A stretch of 64,000 bases of DNA. It comes from Verrucomicrobiia bacterium. GTDB taxonomy: Bacteria; Verrucomicrobiota; Verrucomicrobiia; Opitutales; Cerasicoccaceae. The stretch spans positions 1-64,000 of the forward strand of contig JAUIAM010000013.1 in assembly GCA_030425485.1 (NCBI GenBank). The letters run 5' to 3'. The notes below the pieces were generated by a model, which saw nothing but the letters and a program-made list of their open reading frames with translations, had not been told where the DNA came from and did no database searches. This document shows, piece by piece, positions 18,534 to 27,139 of the stretch. The position numbers were made by a program, and so were the translations under genes. The number at the start of each line of letters is the position of its first letter. Within the stretch, counting starts at the first letter, position 1.

Positions 18534-19198
18534 ACGCTTACGGAGGTCAACTCTAGGAAGGCGCGCAGCACCGGAAGCCCGTCCATACTCGGCATAAAGC
18601 GCTCTACGGCACGCTCCGGGTGCGGCATCATGCCGATGACGTTGCCCGCCTTGTTGCGGATGCCAGCGATGTCACCGACCGCGCCGTTGGGGTTCTCCGC
18701 GTAGCGGAAAAGCACCTGCTTGTTCGCCTCCAGCTCGGCCAGTCCGGCCTCGTCGATCCGGTAGTTGCCCTCACCGTGCGCGATGGGGATGCGGATGCTC
18801 TGCCCGAGCTTCTGGGTATTAAACCGCTCGTCGCTGTCCTCCACCTTGAGCTCGCTCGTCGTGCAGCGAAACTCCAGGCAGTTGTTGCGGATGAGTGCTC
18901 CGGGGAGCAGCCCCACCTCGCAGAGAATCTGGAAGCCGTTGCAGATGCCCATGACCGGGCCTCCCTCGGCGGCAAAGGCCTTGACCGCTTCCATGATCGG
19001 CGAGAACCGCGCAATGGCCCCGCAGCGCAGGTAGTCTCCATAGGAGAACCCGCCCGGCAGGACGACGGCGTCAAAGCCCTTGAGTGAATCTGCCTTGTGC
19101 CAGACGAGCTCGGCCTCCAGGCCAAGCACGCCGCCAAAAGCATGAAGTGCGTCGGTATCGCAGTTGGAACCGGGAAACTGTAGGATTGCTACCCGCAT
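18530..19198 (-). CDS. purQ: Phosphoribosylformylglycinamidine synthase subunit PurQ
   Basis: 222 residues, class I glutamine amidotransferase supplying ammonia to PurL. It has the N-terminal MRVAILQFPGSNCDTD, the oxyanion region VLPGGFSYGDYLRCGA, the nucleophile Cys in VMGICNGFQIL (about residue 85), and the His-Glu pair in GMMPHPERAVE near 200. Length and order are typical of the separate PurQ of Gram-positive-type purine pathways. It heads the purQ-orf-purL unit on the minus strand. Confidence 0.96.
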   Translation of the reverse strand: MRVAILQFPGSNCDTDALHAFGGVLGLEAELVWHKADSLKGFDAVVLPGGFSYGDYLRCGAIARFSPIMEAVKAFAAEGGPVMGICNGFQILCEVGLLPGALIRNNCLEFRCTTSELKVEDSDERFNTQKLGQSIRIPIAHGEGNYRIDEAGLAELEANKQVLFRYAENPNGAVGDIAGIRNKAGNVIGMMPHPERAVERFMPSMDGLPVLRAFLELTSVSV

Positions 19199-19329
19199 GG
19201 CGCCCCATCATCACCATGCGCCCCGGCGTGTCCAGTCAAAGCACCCGGAGGCGAAAAAAAACTGTGAATTGAATACCCTCCCACACATTGAGCTTGTGAC
19301 CCGCACGTTACCCTAAATAATCCGCCCAT

Positions 19330-19662
19330 ATGCCGACTATCCCCGCCCTCATGCTTCCTCTCACCGTACAACATATCGACGAAGACATGCGCACCCCCAG
19401 GGGTCAGGAGCACGCCTTCAACCGCGATGTGGACAAGGATGACTTTCTCGACCTTTGCGAAGACATCCTCGAAGCCACCCACTGCGCCAACTTTAAGCAC
19501 GCCCCGGCCATCCTCCTCTATGACTCAGCCGGCCTGCTCATGATCGAAGCCGAAAAGGGCACCCTTTACTGGTCTCGCCCCGAAGAAGAAAACACCGAGC
19601 GCGTCGAAACTCAACCCCGCGAGCTGGCCAGCATCTTCTTCCCCAAGCCAGAGCAAGGATAG
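19330..19662 (+). CDS. Hypothetical acidic protein
   Basis: 110 residues; ATG at 19351 (MLPLTVQHID) is an alternative start. It has mixed alpha/beta character, a strongly acidic N-terminal half (DEDMRTPRGQEHAFNRDVDKDDFLDLCEDILE) and a central strand APAILLYDSAGLLMIEAEKG. No signal peptide or membrane segment. Divergent from purQ with a 131-bp spacer. Family not recognised; base composition matches its neighbours, so a real gene is likely. Confidence 0.6.
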   Translation: MPTIPALMLPLTVQHIDEDMRTPRGQEHAFNRDVDKDDFLDLCEDILEATHCANFKHAPAILLYDSAGLLMIEAEKGTLYWSRPEEENTERVETQPRELASIFFPKPEQG

Positions 19663-20051
19663 TTTTCTCACGCCCGCTTCGCTCAAGACGCAGAGACGCA
19701 AAGTCGCAGAGAGCTTCAGATATGAGCTTTATCTTAGGCAATGCCTAATGCTCTTTTGTGTTTTTTGCACCATTTTGCGGCTGTTAACTTATTCAATGAA
19801 CTTGGCTAACGGTACGCTAGATCATTTTAAGAAATATTGTGTCCGCAGATTACACAGATTATTCGGAGTCCGCCCGTGTGCTTCAGCAGATTGTTTTGTT
19901 CCCTGAAGTCCTTTTCAGCTCTCCCTGGCCTTCCTGTTAAATCCCTCTCTTTGCGCCCTTAGCGTGCTTTGCGGTTGAGAAAAATCTCTCTCTGTACCCT
20001 CTGTGGTTGAAATATAGCGACATCTCAGGCTACGGTTTTATTTAAATAGCT
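19663..20051. repeat. Gene-free repeat-rich stretch
   Basis: About 390 bases with no credible gene. It holds a degenerate octamer run near 19689-19713 (GACGCAGA-GACGCAAA-GTCGCAGA), related words in the opposite sense near 19951-19975 (TTTGCGCCCTTAGCGTGCTTTGCGG), an orphan inverted end at 19798-19820 matching the 102-295 element (GGCTAACGGTACGCTAG), and CCGCAGATTACACAGATTATT near 19841-19862. These look like layered remnants of intergenic repeats. Confidence 0.5.
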
Positions 20052-20216
20052 CTAGGGTGTGTCTTCAAATTAAGAAACGAGGGAAAAAGAGGTAATTTTG
20101 AGGATTTTTTCGGCTTTCGAAGTGGTGTGAATCCAGATTCATGAACTGAGAAAACGGAAAAAGAGGCGAAAAGACCCTTTTCTACCGACCTTGATGAATT
20201 TGAAGACACGGCCTAG
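20052..20216. repeat. MITE-like element A, complete copy 2 (165 bp)
   Basis: Bounded by CTAG on both sides. The ends are inverted: CTAGGGTGTGTCTTCAAATT at the left, and the right end read inward is CTAGGCCGTGTCTTCAAATT (18 of 20 identical). The interior has a 6-bp stem TGAATC/GATTCA with a 2-nt loop. Nearly identical to 55147-55311 and to 1-105. Ends of this form with YTAR flanks are characteristic of IS5-family elements, so a non-autonomous derivative is inferred. Confidence 0.85.
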
Positions 20217-20262
20217 GCGAAAACGCGACTCCCTGCGGCTTTCCGTGAGCTAAGGTATTCCC

Positions 20263-21060
20263 CTACACCGGCTCTTCAACCACCGGGTTGGTCAGCTTGC
20301 CGATGCCGTCGATTTCAATCGTCACCTCGTCGCCCGGCACCAGCCAGCGGCGCGGATCACGGGCAAAGCCCACCCCGGAGGGCGTCCCGGTCAGGATAAC
20401 CGTCCCCGGCTGAAGCGTCGTGCTGCCGCTGACGAAGGCCACGATCTGCGAGACGGTAAAAATCAGGTCCGAGGTGTTGGAGTCCTGCAAGGTTTCGCCA
20501 TTGATCACGGTGCGCAGGCCGACGGCGTTCGGATCGGCAAACTCATCCAACGTGACCAGGCACGGCCCCAGCGGACAAAACGTGTCAAAGGTCTTGCCGC
20601 GGACCCACTGCCCGCCCCCGCCGCTCTTCTGCCAATCCCGGGCGCTCACGTCGTTTGCCGCCGTGTAGCCGTACACCACGCTCATGGCCTCGGACTCAGA
20701 GACGTTTTTGCAGGTCTTGCCAATGACGATGGCCAGTTCGCACTCGTAGTCGACCTTGTCGCTACGCAGGGCGCGCGGCAGCTCAATCGGGCCTCCCGGG
20801 TGCTGCACCGCGCTGGGTGCTTTCATAAAGATGACCGGGTTCGGCGGCAGCTCTGCCCCCTGCTCCTCGGCGTGCGCCTTGTAGTTGAGGCCGATACAAT
20901 AAATCGCGGGCGGCTCCACCGGGGCGAGCAACTCGCCGCTGACAGGTTCGTCCGTAGGCGTAAAGTTCGGAAAACTGCCCGTCAGTTTTGTGAAAATCCC
21001 CTCGCGCTCCTGCGCATAGTGGATGGCACCGCTGCTGTCTTTCAGGCGTACAATTCTCAT
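20263..21060 (-). CDS. Fumarylacetoacetate hydrolase (FAH) family protein
   Basis: 265 residues. The FAH superfamily includes 2-keto-4-pentenoate hydratases, acylpyruvate hydrolases and oxaloacetate decarboxylases. It has the core signature IYCIGLNYKAHAEE (about 57-70), metal-ligand region DYECELAIVIGK (ExE near 109-111), TAANDVSARDWQ, RGKTFDTFCPLGPCLVT and GTVILTGTPSGVGFARDP. The N-terminal 50 residues are the usual small domain. The start at 21060 (MRIVRLKD) suits the family; an ATG at 21084 adds eight residues. purS lies 49 bases upstream on the same strand, so it may be co-transcribed. Substrate cannot be assigned. Confidence 0.88.
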   Translation of the reverse strand: MRIVRLKDSSGAIHYAQEREGIFTKLTGSFPNFTPTDEPVSGELLAPVEPPAIYCIGLNYKAHAEEQGAELPPNPVIFMKAPSAVQHPGGPIELPRALRSDKVDYECELAIVIGKTCKNVSESEAMSVVYGYTAANDVSARDWQKSGGGGQWVRGKTFDTFCPLGPCLVTLDEFADPNAVGLRTVINGETLQDSNTSDLIFTVSQIVAFVSGSTTLQPGTVILTGTPSGVGFARDPRRWLVPGDEVTIEIDGIGKLTNPVVEEPV

Positions 21061-21109
21061 GGCATTCCCTTGGTTAGTGGGCAAACAGACCCACCTTGGC
21101 TAGCAAAGC

Positions 21110-21349
21110 CTAGCTAAGCTCGTAGTGGTAATCCTCGATGACCGGATTGCTCAGCAACTCGTGGCAGAGCTTGTCCAGCGAAGCGCGAAACTCCGGCGTG
21201 TCCTCAGCCTGCACCTCAAACTCCACCGTTTTGCCCACTCGGACGTTGTCCGCCGAGGTGAAGCCCAGGCTGTGCATGGCGTGGCCGACGGCTGCTCCCT
21301 GCGGATCGAGCACGTTCTTCTTCGGTGTAACAAAAACTGTAATTTTCAC
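21110..21349 (-). CDS. purS: Phosphoribosylformylglycinamidine synthase subunit PurS (GTG start)
   Basis: 79 residues from GTG at 21349: VKITVFVTPKKNVLDPQGAAVGHAMHSLGF, the classic PurS opening, followed by VGKTVEFEVQA and the C-terminal HELLSNPVIEDYHYEL. PurS bridges PurL and PurQ in the FGAM synthase complex. An ATG at 21397 would add 16 residues not found in the family, so the GTG start is preferred. It is separated from purQ by the FAH-family gene, a plus-strand gene and a repeat region, unlike the usual purS-purQ-purL order. PurS and small-type PurL occurring together confirm a three-subunit enzyme. Confidence 0.9.
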   Translation of the reverse strand: MKITVFVTPKKNVLDPQGAAVGHAMHSLGFTSADNVRVGKTVEFEVQAEDTPEFRASLDKLCHELLSNPVIEDYHYELS

Positions 21350-21430
21350 AGCGCAGAGCAAGACAGCCCCGCGCCACACTGGCAAGGCAGAAGGCAAGCC
21401 GAGACGTAAAGTTATCCCCGCAGCCTCGGC

Positions 21431-22462
21431 TTACGACTCCGCAAGCCGCTGCTGGATCGCCTCGCTTATGACCTCAAGCGGCAGCACGCTCTCCGCCGCC
21501 CCCAGTTTGACTGCCTCCTTGGGCATTCCATAGACGATGCTCGACTTCTCGTCCTGCGCTATGGTTGACCAGCCCTTGCGCTTGAGTGCCAGCAGTCCCT
21601 CGGCCCCGTCGCGCCCCATCCCGGTCAGCAGCAGGCCCAGACCGTTCGTGGGCCAGAACTCAGCCGCCGTGTTAAACATCACGTCCACCGACGGACGATT
21701 GATCAAATGCTCCGGGCTGTCGGTGTAGCTGAGGTGCCCCCCCGCCTTAAAGCGCAGGTGCTTGTTTTCACCCGCCACCAGTACCTCTCCGGGCTGCGGC
21801 AGGTCTCCCTCCCGGGCCAGCCGGACCTTTAGCTCCGTACGGTGATTGAGCCAGTTGGCAAAGCCTGCCGCGAAGTCCGAGTCCACATGCTGCACGATGA
21901 CCACCGGCGAAGCAAAATCGGCCGGGAAAGCCTGTAAGACCGTCGCGATGGCCTGCGGGCCACCCGTCGATGCCCCAATGGCCAAGAGCGATGGCAGCGT
22001 ATTAGGCGCTGCCGGGGTCACCTTCATCGGCGGCATGGTGTAGCCGCTGCCCTTGGTGGGGCGAGACTTGCCGATAATGTAGCCGATACCCTGAATTTTC
22101 CGCACCAGAGGGTCACCGCCCCGGATGTCCCCCCCCGGTCCCAGCGTGGGTGTGACCGTGGCGTCCAGCGCCCCATGCCCCATGGCCTCGTAAACCAGCT
22201 CGCTGTGGCCGTGCACGGAAGCCGTCACCACCAGAATCGCACAGGGCGAGTGGAGCATGATCTCCCGCGTGGCCTCGGCACCGTTCATCACTGGCATCAC
22301 GAGGTCCATCAGGACGAGGTCCGGGGTATCCTCCGCACACAACTTGACGGCTTCCTCGCCATCACGCGCGATCCAGGCTACTTCGTACGAAGGGTCTTGG
22401 TTGACCACACGGCGCAGGGCCTCGATCGCCAGCGCCATGTCATTGACCAACGCAATCCTCAC
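21431..22462 (-). CDS. cheB: CheB-type protein-glutamate methylesterase (WspF-like)
   Basis: 343 residues: receiver domain (1-120, phosphoacceptor Asp53 in LVLMDLVMP), a linker, then the methylesterase domain with Ser165 in GASTGGP, His192 in VQHVD and the catalytic Asp in LTGMGRDGAEG. It removes methyl groups (or deamidates Gln) from chemoreceptor helices when phosphorylated by the CheA. Last gene of the seven-gene chemosensory operon, overlapping the CheA gene by 4 bases. By position and partners it corresponds to WspF of the Pseudomonas Wsp system. Confidence 0.93.
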   Translation of the reverse strand: MRIALVNDMALAIEALRRVVNQDPSYEVAWIARDGEEAVKLCAEDTPDLVLMDLVMPVMNGAEATREIMLHSPCAILVVTASVHGHSELVYEAMGHGALDATVTPTLGPGGDIRGGDPLVRKIQGIGYIIGKSRPTKGSGYTMPPMKVTPAAPNTLPSLLAIGASTGGPQAIATVLQAFPADFASPVVIVQHVDSDFAAGFANWLNHRTELKVRLAREGDLPQPGEVLVAGENKHLRFKAGGHLSYTDSPEHLINRPSVDVMFNTAAEFWPTNGLGLLLTGMGRDGAEGLLALKRKGWSTIAQDEKSSIVYGMPKEAVKLGAAESVLPLEVISEAIQQRLAES

Positions 22463-24798
22463 GCCTCGGCACCTCCAATGAGGTCCTCAACGGCACGGAT
22501 GAATGACTCATCCTGAAAACTGCTCTTGGTCAGGTAATAATCCGCTCCGGCTTCCATACCCTTTAATCGGTCTTCTTCCCGATCTTTATAGGAAACAATT
22601 ATCACCGGCAAACGCTCCAGACGCGGGTCCTGGCGGATCTTCGTCACAAATTCATAGCCATTCATGCGGGGCATATCCACATCGCTCACCACCAGATCGT
22701 AATCGCCCAGGCGAACGGCATTCCAGCCCGCCGCACCATCGACAGCGACTTCCACGCTGTACCCGGCGTTTTCGAGTAGTTGACGCTCGGTCTCGCGCAC
22801 CGTGATGGAGTCGTCCACCACCAGCACGCGGCGACGGGTGTCCGCCGTTTCGGCCTCAGTATAGCTCGTCCGCATGAGCTCGCCCCCCGCCAGCAGCTTG
22901 TCCACCGACTGCACGAGGTCCTCCACATCGAGGATCAAAATCGGGTCGCCCTCCTCCGTCAGCGAGGCCGCACTCACCCCCGGCACCTTGCCCAGACGGC
23001 TATCCAGCGGACGCACCACCAAGTCGGTTTCGCCCACCAGCTTGTCCACCTCCACCCCGTAGAGGTGGTTGCGGTCGTTGACCACGACGATGTTGATGTG
23101 CTGGGCGATCGTGCTCGTGGCTCCGGCCAGCCCGAGGGCCGCCCGCGAGGAAACCAACCCCACGTTTTGCCCCTCCATTTCAAAGTACTGGCGATTCTCG
23201 ACGTTCTTCAGCTCCTTGACTGAGAGCAGCACGGTGCGGTTTATCCGGCTTAGCGGGAAAGCGTAGGGCTCGCTGTCGATCTCGACCAAAAGCGCGCGAA
23301 TGACCGAGCGCGTGATGGGGAGCTGGAGGTGAAAAGTTGTGCCGTGGCCCAGCTCGGTGTGAATGCGCACCTGCCCGCCAATCTCCTGCATCAGCGTCAT
23401 GACGACGTCGAGCCCAACGCCCCGTCCGGAAATCTCCGTCACCTTGCCTGCGGTAGAAAATCCGGGCAAAAACAGAAACTCCAGCACCTCGTCGTCGGAA
23501 AGGTTTTGCGCCATCTCCGCCGTGGTCAGTTCCTTTTCCACTACCTTCTCCCGCAGGCGGGAAATATCCACTCCGCGTCCGTCGTCGCGCACCTCCACAA
23601 TGAGCATGCCCGCGCTGTGCCTGGCCAGCAGCCGCAGGGTGCCGCCCTCGGCCTTACCCGCGGCAAGCCGCTCCTCCGGCGTCTCAAGCCCGTGGTCGCA
23701 GGCATTGCGCAGGATGTGGTTCAGGGGCGCCTCCAGCTTGTCCAGGATGTCGCGGTCCACCGGGGTTTCCTGCCCCTCGATCTGAAAGGCAATCTTCTTG
23801 CCCATGGTCTTGGCCAAGTCACGAATCAGACGCGGAAAGCCCTGCACCCCGTCGCTGAATGGACGCATCCGGCTCTCCAGCACCTCGCGATAGAGGCGAT
23901 CTGAGAGCAGGGTGTTGCGGCGGGAAAAGTTATCAAAGAGATCGAGCTGGCGGCGAATGGCGTGCAGGTTGTCACTGGCTGCTGTGCGGATACTCTCCCA
24001 CTGCTGCAAAAACTCTGCCCGGTCACCATTGTTCTCCAAAAGTTGCTGGCTCTGGTCGATGCGGGAGTTGAGCGCGTTCTGGGCCTCCTTGAGCCGCAGC
24101 AGACTGAGCCTGAACTGCTCAAGCTGACGCGTTTCGACCAGGGTTTCCGCCGCCAAGCCCATCAAGCGGTTCAAGTTGTCCGCGGACACGCGCACAATCG
24201 TCTCCGCGGTGTGGGCTGCCTTTGCGGGGCTTGATTTGGCGGGGGCCGCTTCCTTCGGCGTCTCCGGTGTGGGTTTGACCTCTGGCGCCGCTGGGGTCTC
24301 GACCGGCTTGACCGGCTCAACAGGCGCGGGCTTTTCAACCGCTTCCGACTCAGACTTGGCCGGAACGGCGGGTCCACCGTTACTGCCGGAAAAGCTTCCC
24401 TCCAGGATCGCGCGCAAGTCACCCGTCAGGCGTTCGGACACCTCGGCGTTTTCGGCCAGCCAGGCTGGCATCTCGTCTGCGCCGGGCCCACCCGAAGCGT
24501 TGAGAAAATCCGCCGTTTGCAGGAAGACGTCAAAGGCCCCCTCGGGCAAGTCCAGCTTCCCCTCGCCCACCGCGACAAAGACATCTTCCATGGCATGCGC
24601 CACGCTCGAAACCACACCCAAGCCGATAATCCGCGCCGCGCCCTTGAGTGAGTGCGCCGCCCGCATCAGGCCATCGATTTGCTTCGAGTCGCCGGGGTCA
24701 GACTCCAGCGCTAGCAGCCCGGCATTTAACTGCGCCCCCTGCGTCTCTACCTCTTGCTGGTAGAGATCTAGCATGGAGAAGTCCGGTTCGCTGCTCAT
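22459..24798 (-). CDS. cheA: Hybrid CheA histidine kinase with C-terminal receiver (WspE-like)
   Basis: 779 residues. Hpt domain with phosphoacceptor His49 (AAHSLKGAAR), a Pro/Ala/Glu-rich linker (about 140-200) and no recognisable P2 domain. A dimerisation helix pair precedes the kinase domain with N-box HILRNACDHGLETPEE, G1 VRDDGRGVD and G2 STAGKVTEISGRGVGLDVV. A CheW-like domain (about 500-640) follows, then a receiver with Asp in DYDLVVSDVDMPRMNGYEF. This is the architecture of WspE, where the fused receiver modulates phosphoflow. It autophosphorylates on receptor signals and passes phosphate to the CheB and to an output regulator not encoded here. Confidence 0.94.
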   Translation of the reverse strand: MSSEPDFSMLDLYQQEVETQGAQLNAGLLALESDPGDSKQIDGLMRAAHSLKGAARIIGLGVVSSVAHAMEDVFVAVGEGKLDLPEGAFDVFLQTADFLNASGGPGADEMPAWLAENAEVSERLTGDLRAILEGSFSGSNGGPAVPAKSESEAVEKPAPVEPVKPVETPAAPEVKPTPETPKEAAPAKSSPAKAAHTAETIVRVSADNLNRLMGLAAETLVETRQLEQFRLSLLRLKEAQNALNSRIDQSQQLLENNGDRAEFLQQWESIRTAASDNLHAIRRQLDLFDNFSRRNTLLSDRLYREVLESRMRPFSDGVQGFPRLIRDLAKTMGKKIAFQIEGQETPVDRDILDKLEAPLNHILRNACDHGLETPEERLAAGKAEGGTLRLLARHSAGMLIVEVRDDGRGVDISRLREKVVEKELTTAEMAQNLSDDEVLEFLFLPGFSTAGKVTEISGRGVGLDVVMTLMQEIGGQVRIHTELGHGTTFHLQLPITRSVIRALLVEIDSEPYAFPLSRINRTVLLSVKELKNVENRQYFEMEGQNVGLVSSRAALGLAGATSTIAQHINIVVVNDRNHLYGVEVDKLVGETDLVVRPLDSRLGKVPGVSAASLTEEGDPILILDVEDLVQSVDKLLAGGELMRTSYTEAETADTRRRVLVVDDSITVRETERQLLENAGYSVEVAVDGAAGWNAVRLGDYDLVVSDVDMPRMNGYEFVTKIRQDPRLERLPVIIVSYKDREEDRLKGMEAGADYYLTKSSFQDESFIRAVEDLIGGAEA

Positions 24799-24845
24799 GG
24801 TTCAGTTGGGAAAAAGGTTCGTGGCGATTTACTGAAGCTTAAGGA

Positions 24846-25442
24846 TCAGAGGTACTGGTTAATCAGGCTGTGGAAAACGAGTTCGTCATCCAGGTAGCCC
24901 ACGGGTTGATCCTGCAAACGAAAGAGCCCGAGCGAATACGTGGCCAGCGACTTGCCGACCGTCACCGGCACCGCTTGCATACCCTCCGTCTCAAAGGGTA
25001 CCACGCCGTAGACCTCATCCACGCGAAAGGCAAAGGCGTCCGCCCCTCGCTGAATCAAGATCATGCGCGGATACACACGGCGGCTCAGTACGGCGGCGTC
25101 CTCCTTGCGCTGGTTCAATCCCAGCAGCGAACGCAGCGATACCGCCAGGTGTAATTCACCCCGGATGTTCGTTATGCCGTGCAGCACCTGGTTGGTGCGC
25201 TGGGGGATGCGGTGAATGCTTGAAACCGGGCAAATGTCCTTAATTGCGCGGCAAGGCAGGGCCAGCCACTCGTCTTCCAGGCGAAAAACGAGCAACTGCA
25301 CGGTTTCGCGAGCACCCTCGTCAGCTGCCGCCCGCACACGCTCCACCCACTCCTCGCGGTAACCCTCCGGGTGTGGACGGTCCAGCAGGCTCTCAACCGA
25401 ACGGCTCGTCAGTTCGTTTGTTTCCTGGGAATTCTCAGGCAT
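24846..25442 (-). CDS. cheW: CheW-family adaptor (WspD-like)
   Basis: 198 residues. An N-terminal extension of about 50 residues precedes a CheW domain: VQLLVFRLEDEWLALPCRAIKDI, IHRIPQRTNQVLHGITNIRGELHLAVSLRSLLGL, and FAFRVDEVYGVVPFE near the end. It couples receptors to CheA at the membrane. Its stop region lies 47 bases before cheA and its start overlaps the CheR gene end by 8 bases. The longer of the two CheW proteins in the operon, as WspD is in Wsp clusters. Confidence 0.9.
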   Translation of the reverse strand: MPENSQETNELTSRSVESLLDRPHPEGYREEWVERVRAAADEGARETVQLLVFRLEDEWLALPCRAIKDICPVSSIHRIPQRTNQVLHGITNIRGELHLAVSLRSLLGLNQRKEDAAVLSRRVYPRMILIQRGADAFAFRVDEVYGVVPFETEGMQAVPVTVGKSLATYSLGLFRLQDQPVGYLDDELVFHSLINQYL

Positions 25443-26673
25443 CGGCGGCCTCCTGTTTGCTTACGCGACTTCTTAGTCGGGCGGCTTCATCGTTAGCCCC
25501 GCGTCGCTCAGCCAAAATAGCCAGTTGCAACAAGGCCTCGCGGTGCCGCGGATCAAGATAAAGTGCCTTGCGGATATAGGCTTCGCCATCGCGCATGCGC
25601 GAGGACGCCATCTCGATCTGGCCGAGCAGAAACAGGGCTTCCGCCGTTGGCGAATGCTCCTCTAAATACGTTCGGCAAAGCTCCCGTGCGGCATCCAGCT
25701 CACCCTTGTCGGCCAGTTCCACCGCTTCACGCAGCGGGCGATTCTCTCCAGTTAAGTCTGCCGCCTTGGGTATGGCCGCACGCACGGGCTTTTTAACCAC
25801 CGGGCGCGGCAGGTTAACGATCCGGCTACTGCGGCGGCGGGCCGGGCGCGCAGCCGGGGAATCGACTGGTTTCTCCTCGCGGTGCCGATAGCAGAACGCG
25901 CCCGGAGGCCCGTAAGTCTCAAACATCTGCGAAAGCATGGGCAATCCATCCGCGTGCCCCACAAACAACACCCCATCTGGTGACAGCAGTTGCTTCAGGT
26001 GGCCGATTGCGCGCTGTCGCGCCTCATGGCGAAAATAGATAAACACGTTGCGGCAGAAAATCACGTCGAAGGACGCTGCCAGGCTCAGGCTGTCCAGCTC
26101 CAGCAGGTTGCAGCGCTGAAAGCGCACGTACTGCTTCACAGAATCGCACACGCGATACCCGCCCTCAGGCAGCGGCTCAAAGTGGTGCAACCGCCCCTCC
26201 GCATCCTTGCCCCGAAAGGCCATCTTGCGAAATTCTCCCTTCCGTGCGAGGTCAACCGTTCGCTCGCTAATGTCCCCGGCGTAAACCTGAAAATCGCTGC
26301 CCTTTAGCCCCGCATCGAGCAAGGTCATGGCGATGGAGTACGGCTCCGGCCCCGCCGCGCAAGGCACGCTGAGGATGCGCAGGGTTTTGCCGCTGTGTGC
26401 TTTTTGCCAAATACTTTTCACCCACAGCTCAAGGTATTCGAAGGGCGCACGGTCACGAAAGAACCAAGACTCAGGCACGAGCAACTCATCCACAAAGTCA
26501 TCAAACTCACGCGGCAACTGGTCAAACTGCGCAAAATAGGCCGAGACATCGCTGATTCCATGAGCCCGCATGCGCTGGCGCACAGCCGTCTCGTAGCCTG
26601 GCCCCGACATCATAGACTCATCCAGCCCGTACTGGCGGCAGATACGCTGGGCAATCAACTCCGGCAGCTTCAT
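25435..26673 (-). CDS. cheR: CheR methyltransferase with C-terminal TPR repeats (WspC-like)
   Basis: 412 residues. The N-terminal CheR helical domain and SAM-binding fold include LRILSVPCAAGPEPYSIAMTLLDAGL (about 96-121), YAGDISERTVDLARKG and FDVIFCRNVFIYF. The C-terminal third has two to three TPR units (AELCRTYLEEHSPTAEALFLLGQIEMASSRMRDGEAYIRKALYLDPRHREALLQLA). It methylates receptor glutamates with SAM. CheR-TPR fusions are characteristic of Wsp (WspC) and other alternative-function chemosensory systems; the receptors here lack a C-terminal CheR-tethering pentapeptide. A basic linker rich in Arg/Ala separates the domains. Confidence 0.93.
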   Translation of the reverse strand: MKLPELIAQRICRQYGLDESMMSGPGYETAVRQRMRAHGISDVSAYFAQFDQLPREFDDFVDELLVPESWFFRDRAPFEYLELWVKSIWQKAHSGKTLRILSVPCAAGPEPYSIAMTLLDAGLKGSDFQVYAGDISERTVDLARKGEFRKMAFRGKDAEGRLHHFEPLPEGGYRVCDSVKQYVRFQRCNLLELDSLSLAASFDVIFCRNVFIYFRHEARQRAIGHLKQLLSPDGVLFVGHADGLPMLSQMFETYGPPGAFCYRHREEKPVDSPAARPARRRSSRIVNLPRPVVKKPVRAAIPKAADLTGENRPLREAVELADKGELDAARELCRTYLEEHSPTAEALFLLGQIEMASSRMRDGEAYIRKALYLDPRHREALLQLAILAERRGANDEAARLRSRVSKQEAADA

Positions 26674-27131
26674 GATGCGGCCACCTCCCGCTGCTTGAGC
26701 AGCGCAATAATCTCAGGCGTCAACAGCTCGCTGACCTCAACGCATTGGATGAGCTCCCCCTCGACATCCTTGACCACTTTCCCCAGATGCGGCGCATCCG
26801 GCGGTACCAGCCCCGGATCTCGCAGGGCTTTTTCATCCACGGACAGCGTGTCGATCACCTGTTCGGCAAGCAGGGCCAAAATACGCTCACCGGAGTCATC
26901 CGCCTGCACCAACAGGTAACGCGAACTGAGCACGTCCCGCGCGGGCCGACCGACCGTCAATTGGCAAAGGTCAATCACCGGGGCCACCCGGCCACGGCAT
27001 TCGAAAATCCCCACCACGCTCGGGGGCGTGCCCGGCACCTCGCGCACGGGCAGGGTTGGGACCACCTCGACCACCCGCCGCGAATCCAGTCCGTAGCGTC
27101 TATCGCCTAGCTTAAAGAGAATCAGAAGCAT
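26670..27131 (-). CDS. cheW: CheW-family adaptor (WspB-like)
   Basis: 153 residues, a single CheW domain: LLILFKLGDRRYGLDSRRVVEVVPTLPVREVPGTPPSVVGIFECRGRVAPVIDLCQL, then ILALLAEQVIDTLSVDE. It overlaps the CheR gene by 4 bases and begins 8 bases after the second receptor gene. It scaffolds receptor-kinase arrays at the membrane. With the 198-residue CheW it gives the two-adaptor set typical of Wsp systems. Confidence 0.92.
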   Translation of the reverse strand: MLLILFKLGDRRYGLDSRRVVEVVPTLPVREVPGTPPSVVGIFECRGRVAPVIDLCQLTVGRPARDVLSSRYLLVQADDSGERILALLAEQVIDTLSVDEKALRDPGLVPPDAPHLGKVVKDVEGELIQCVEVSELLTPEIIALLKQREVAAS

Positions 27132-27139
27132 GGTCGTGG

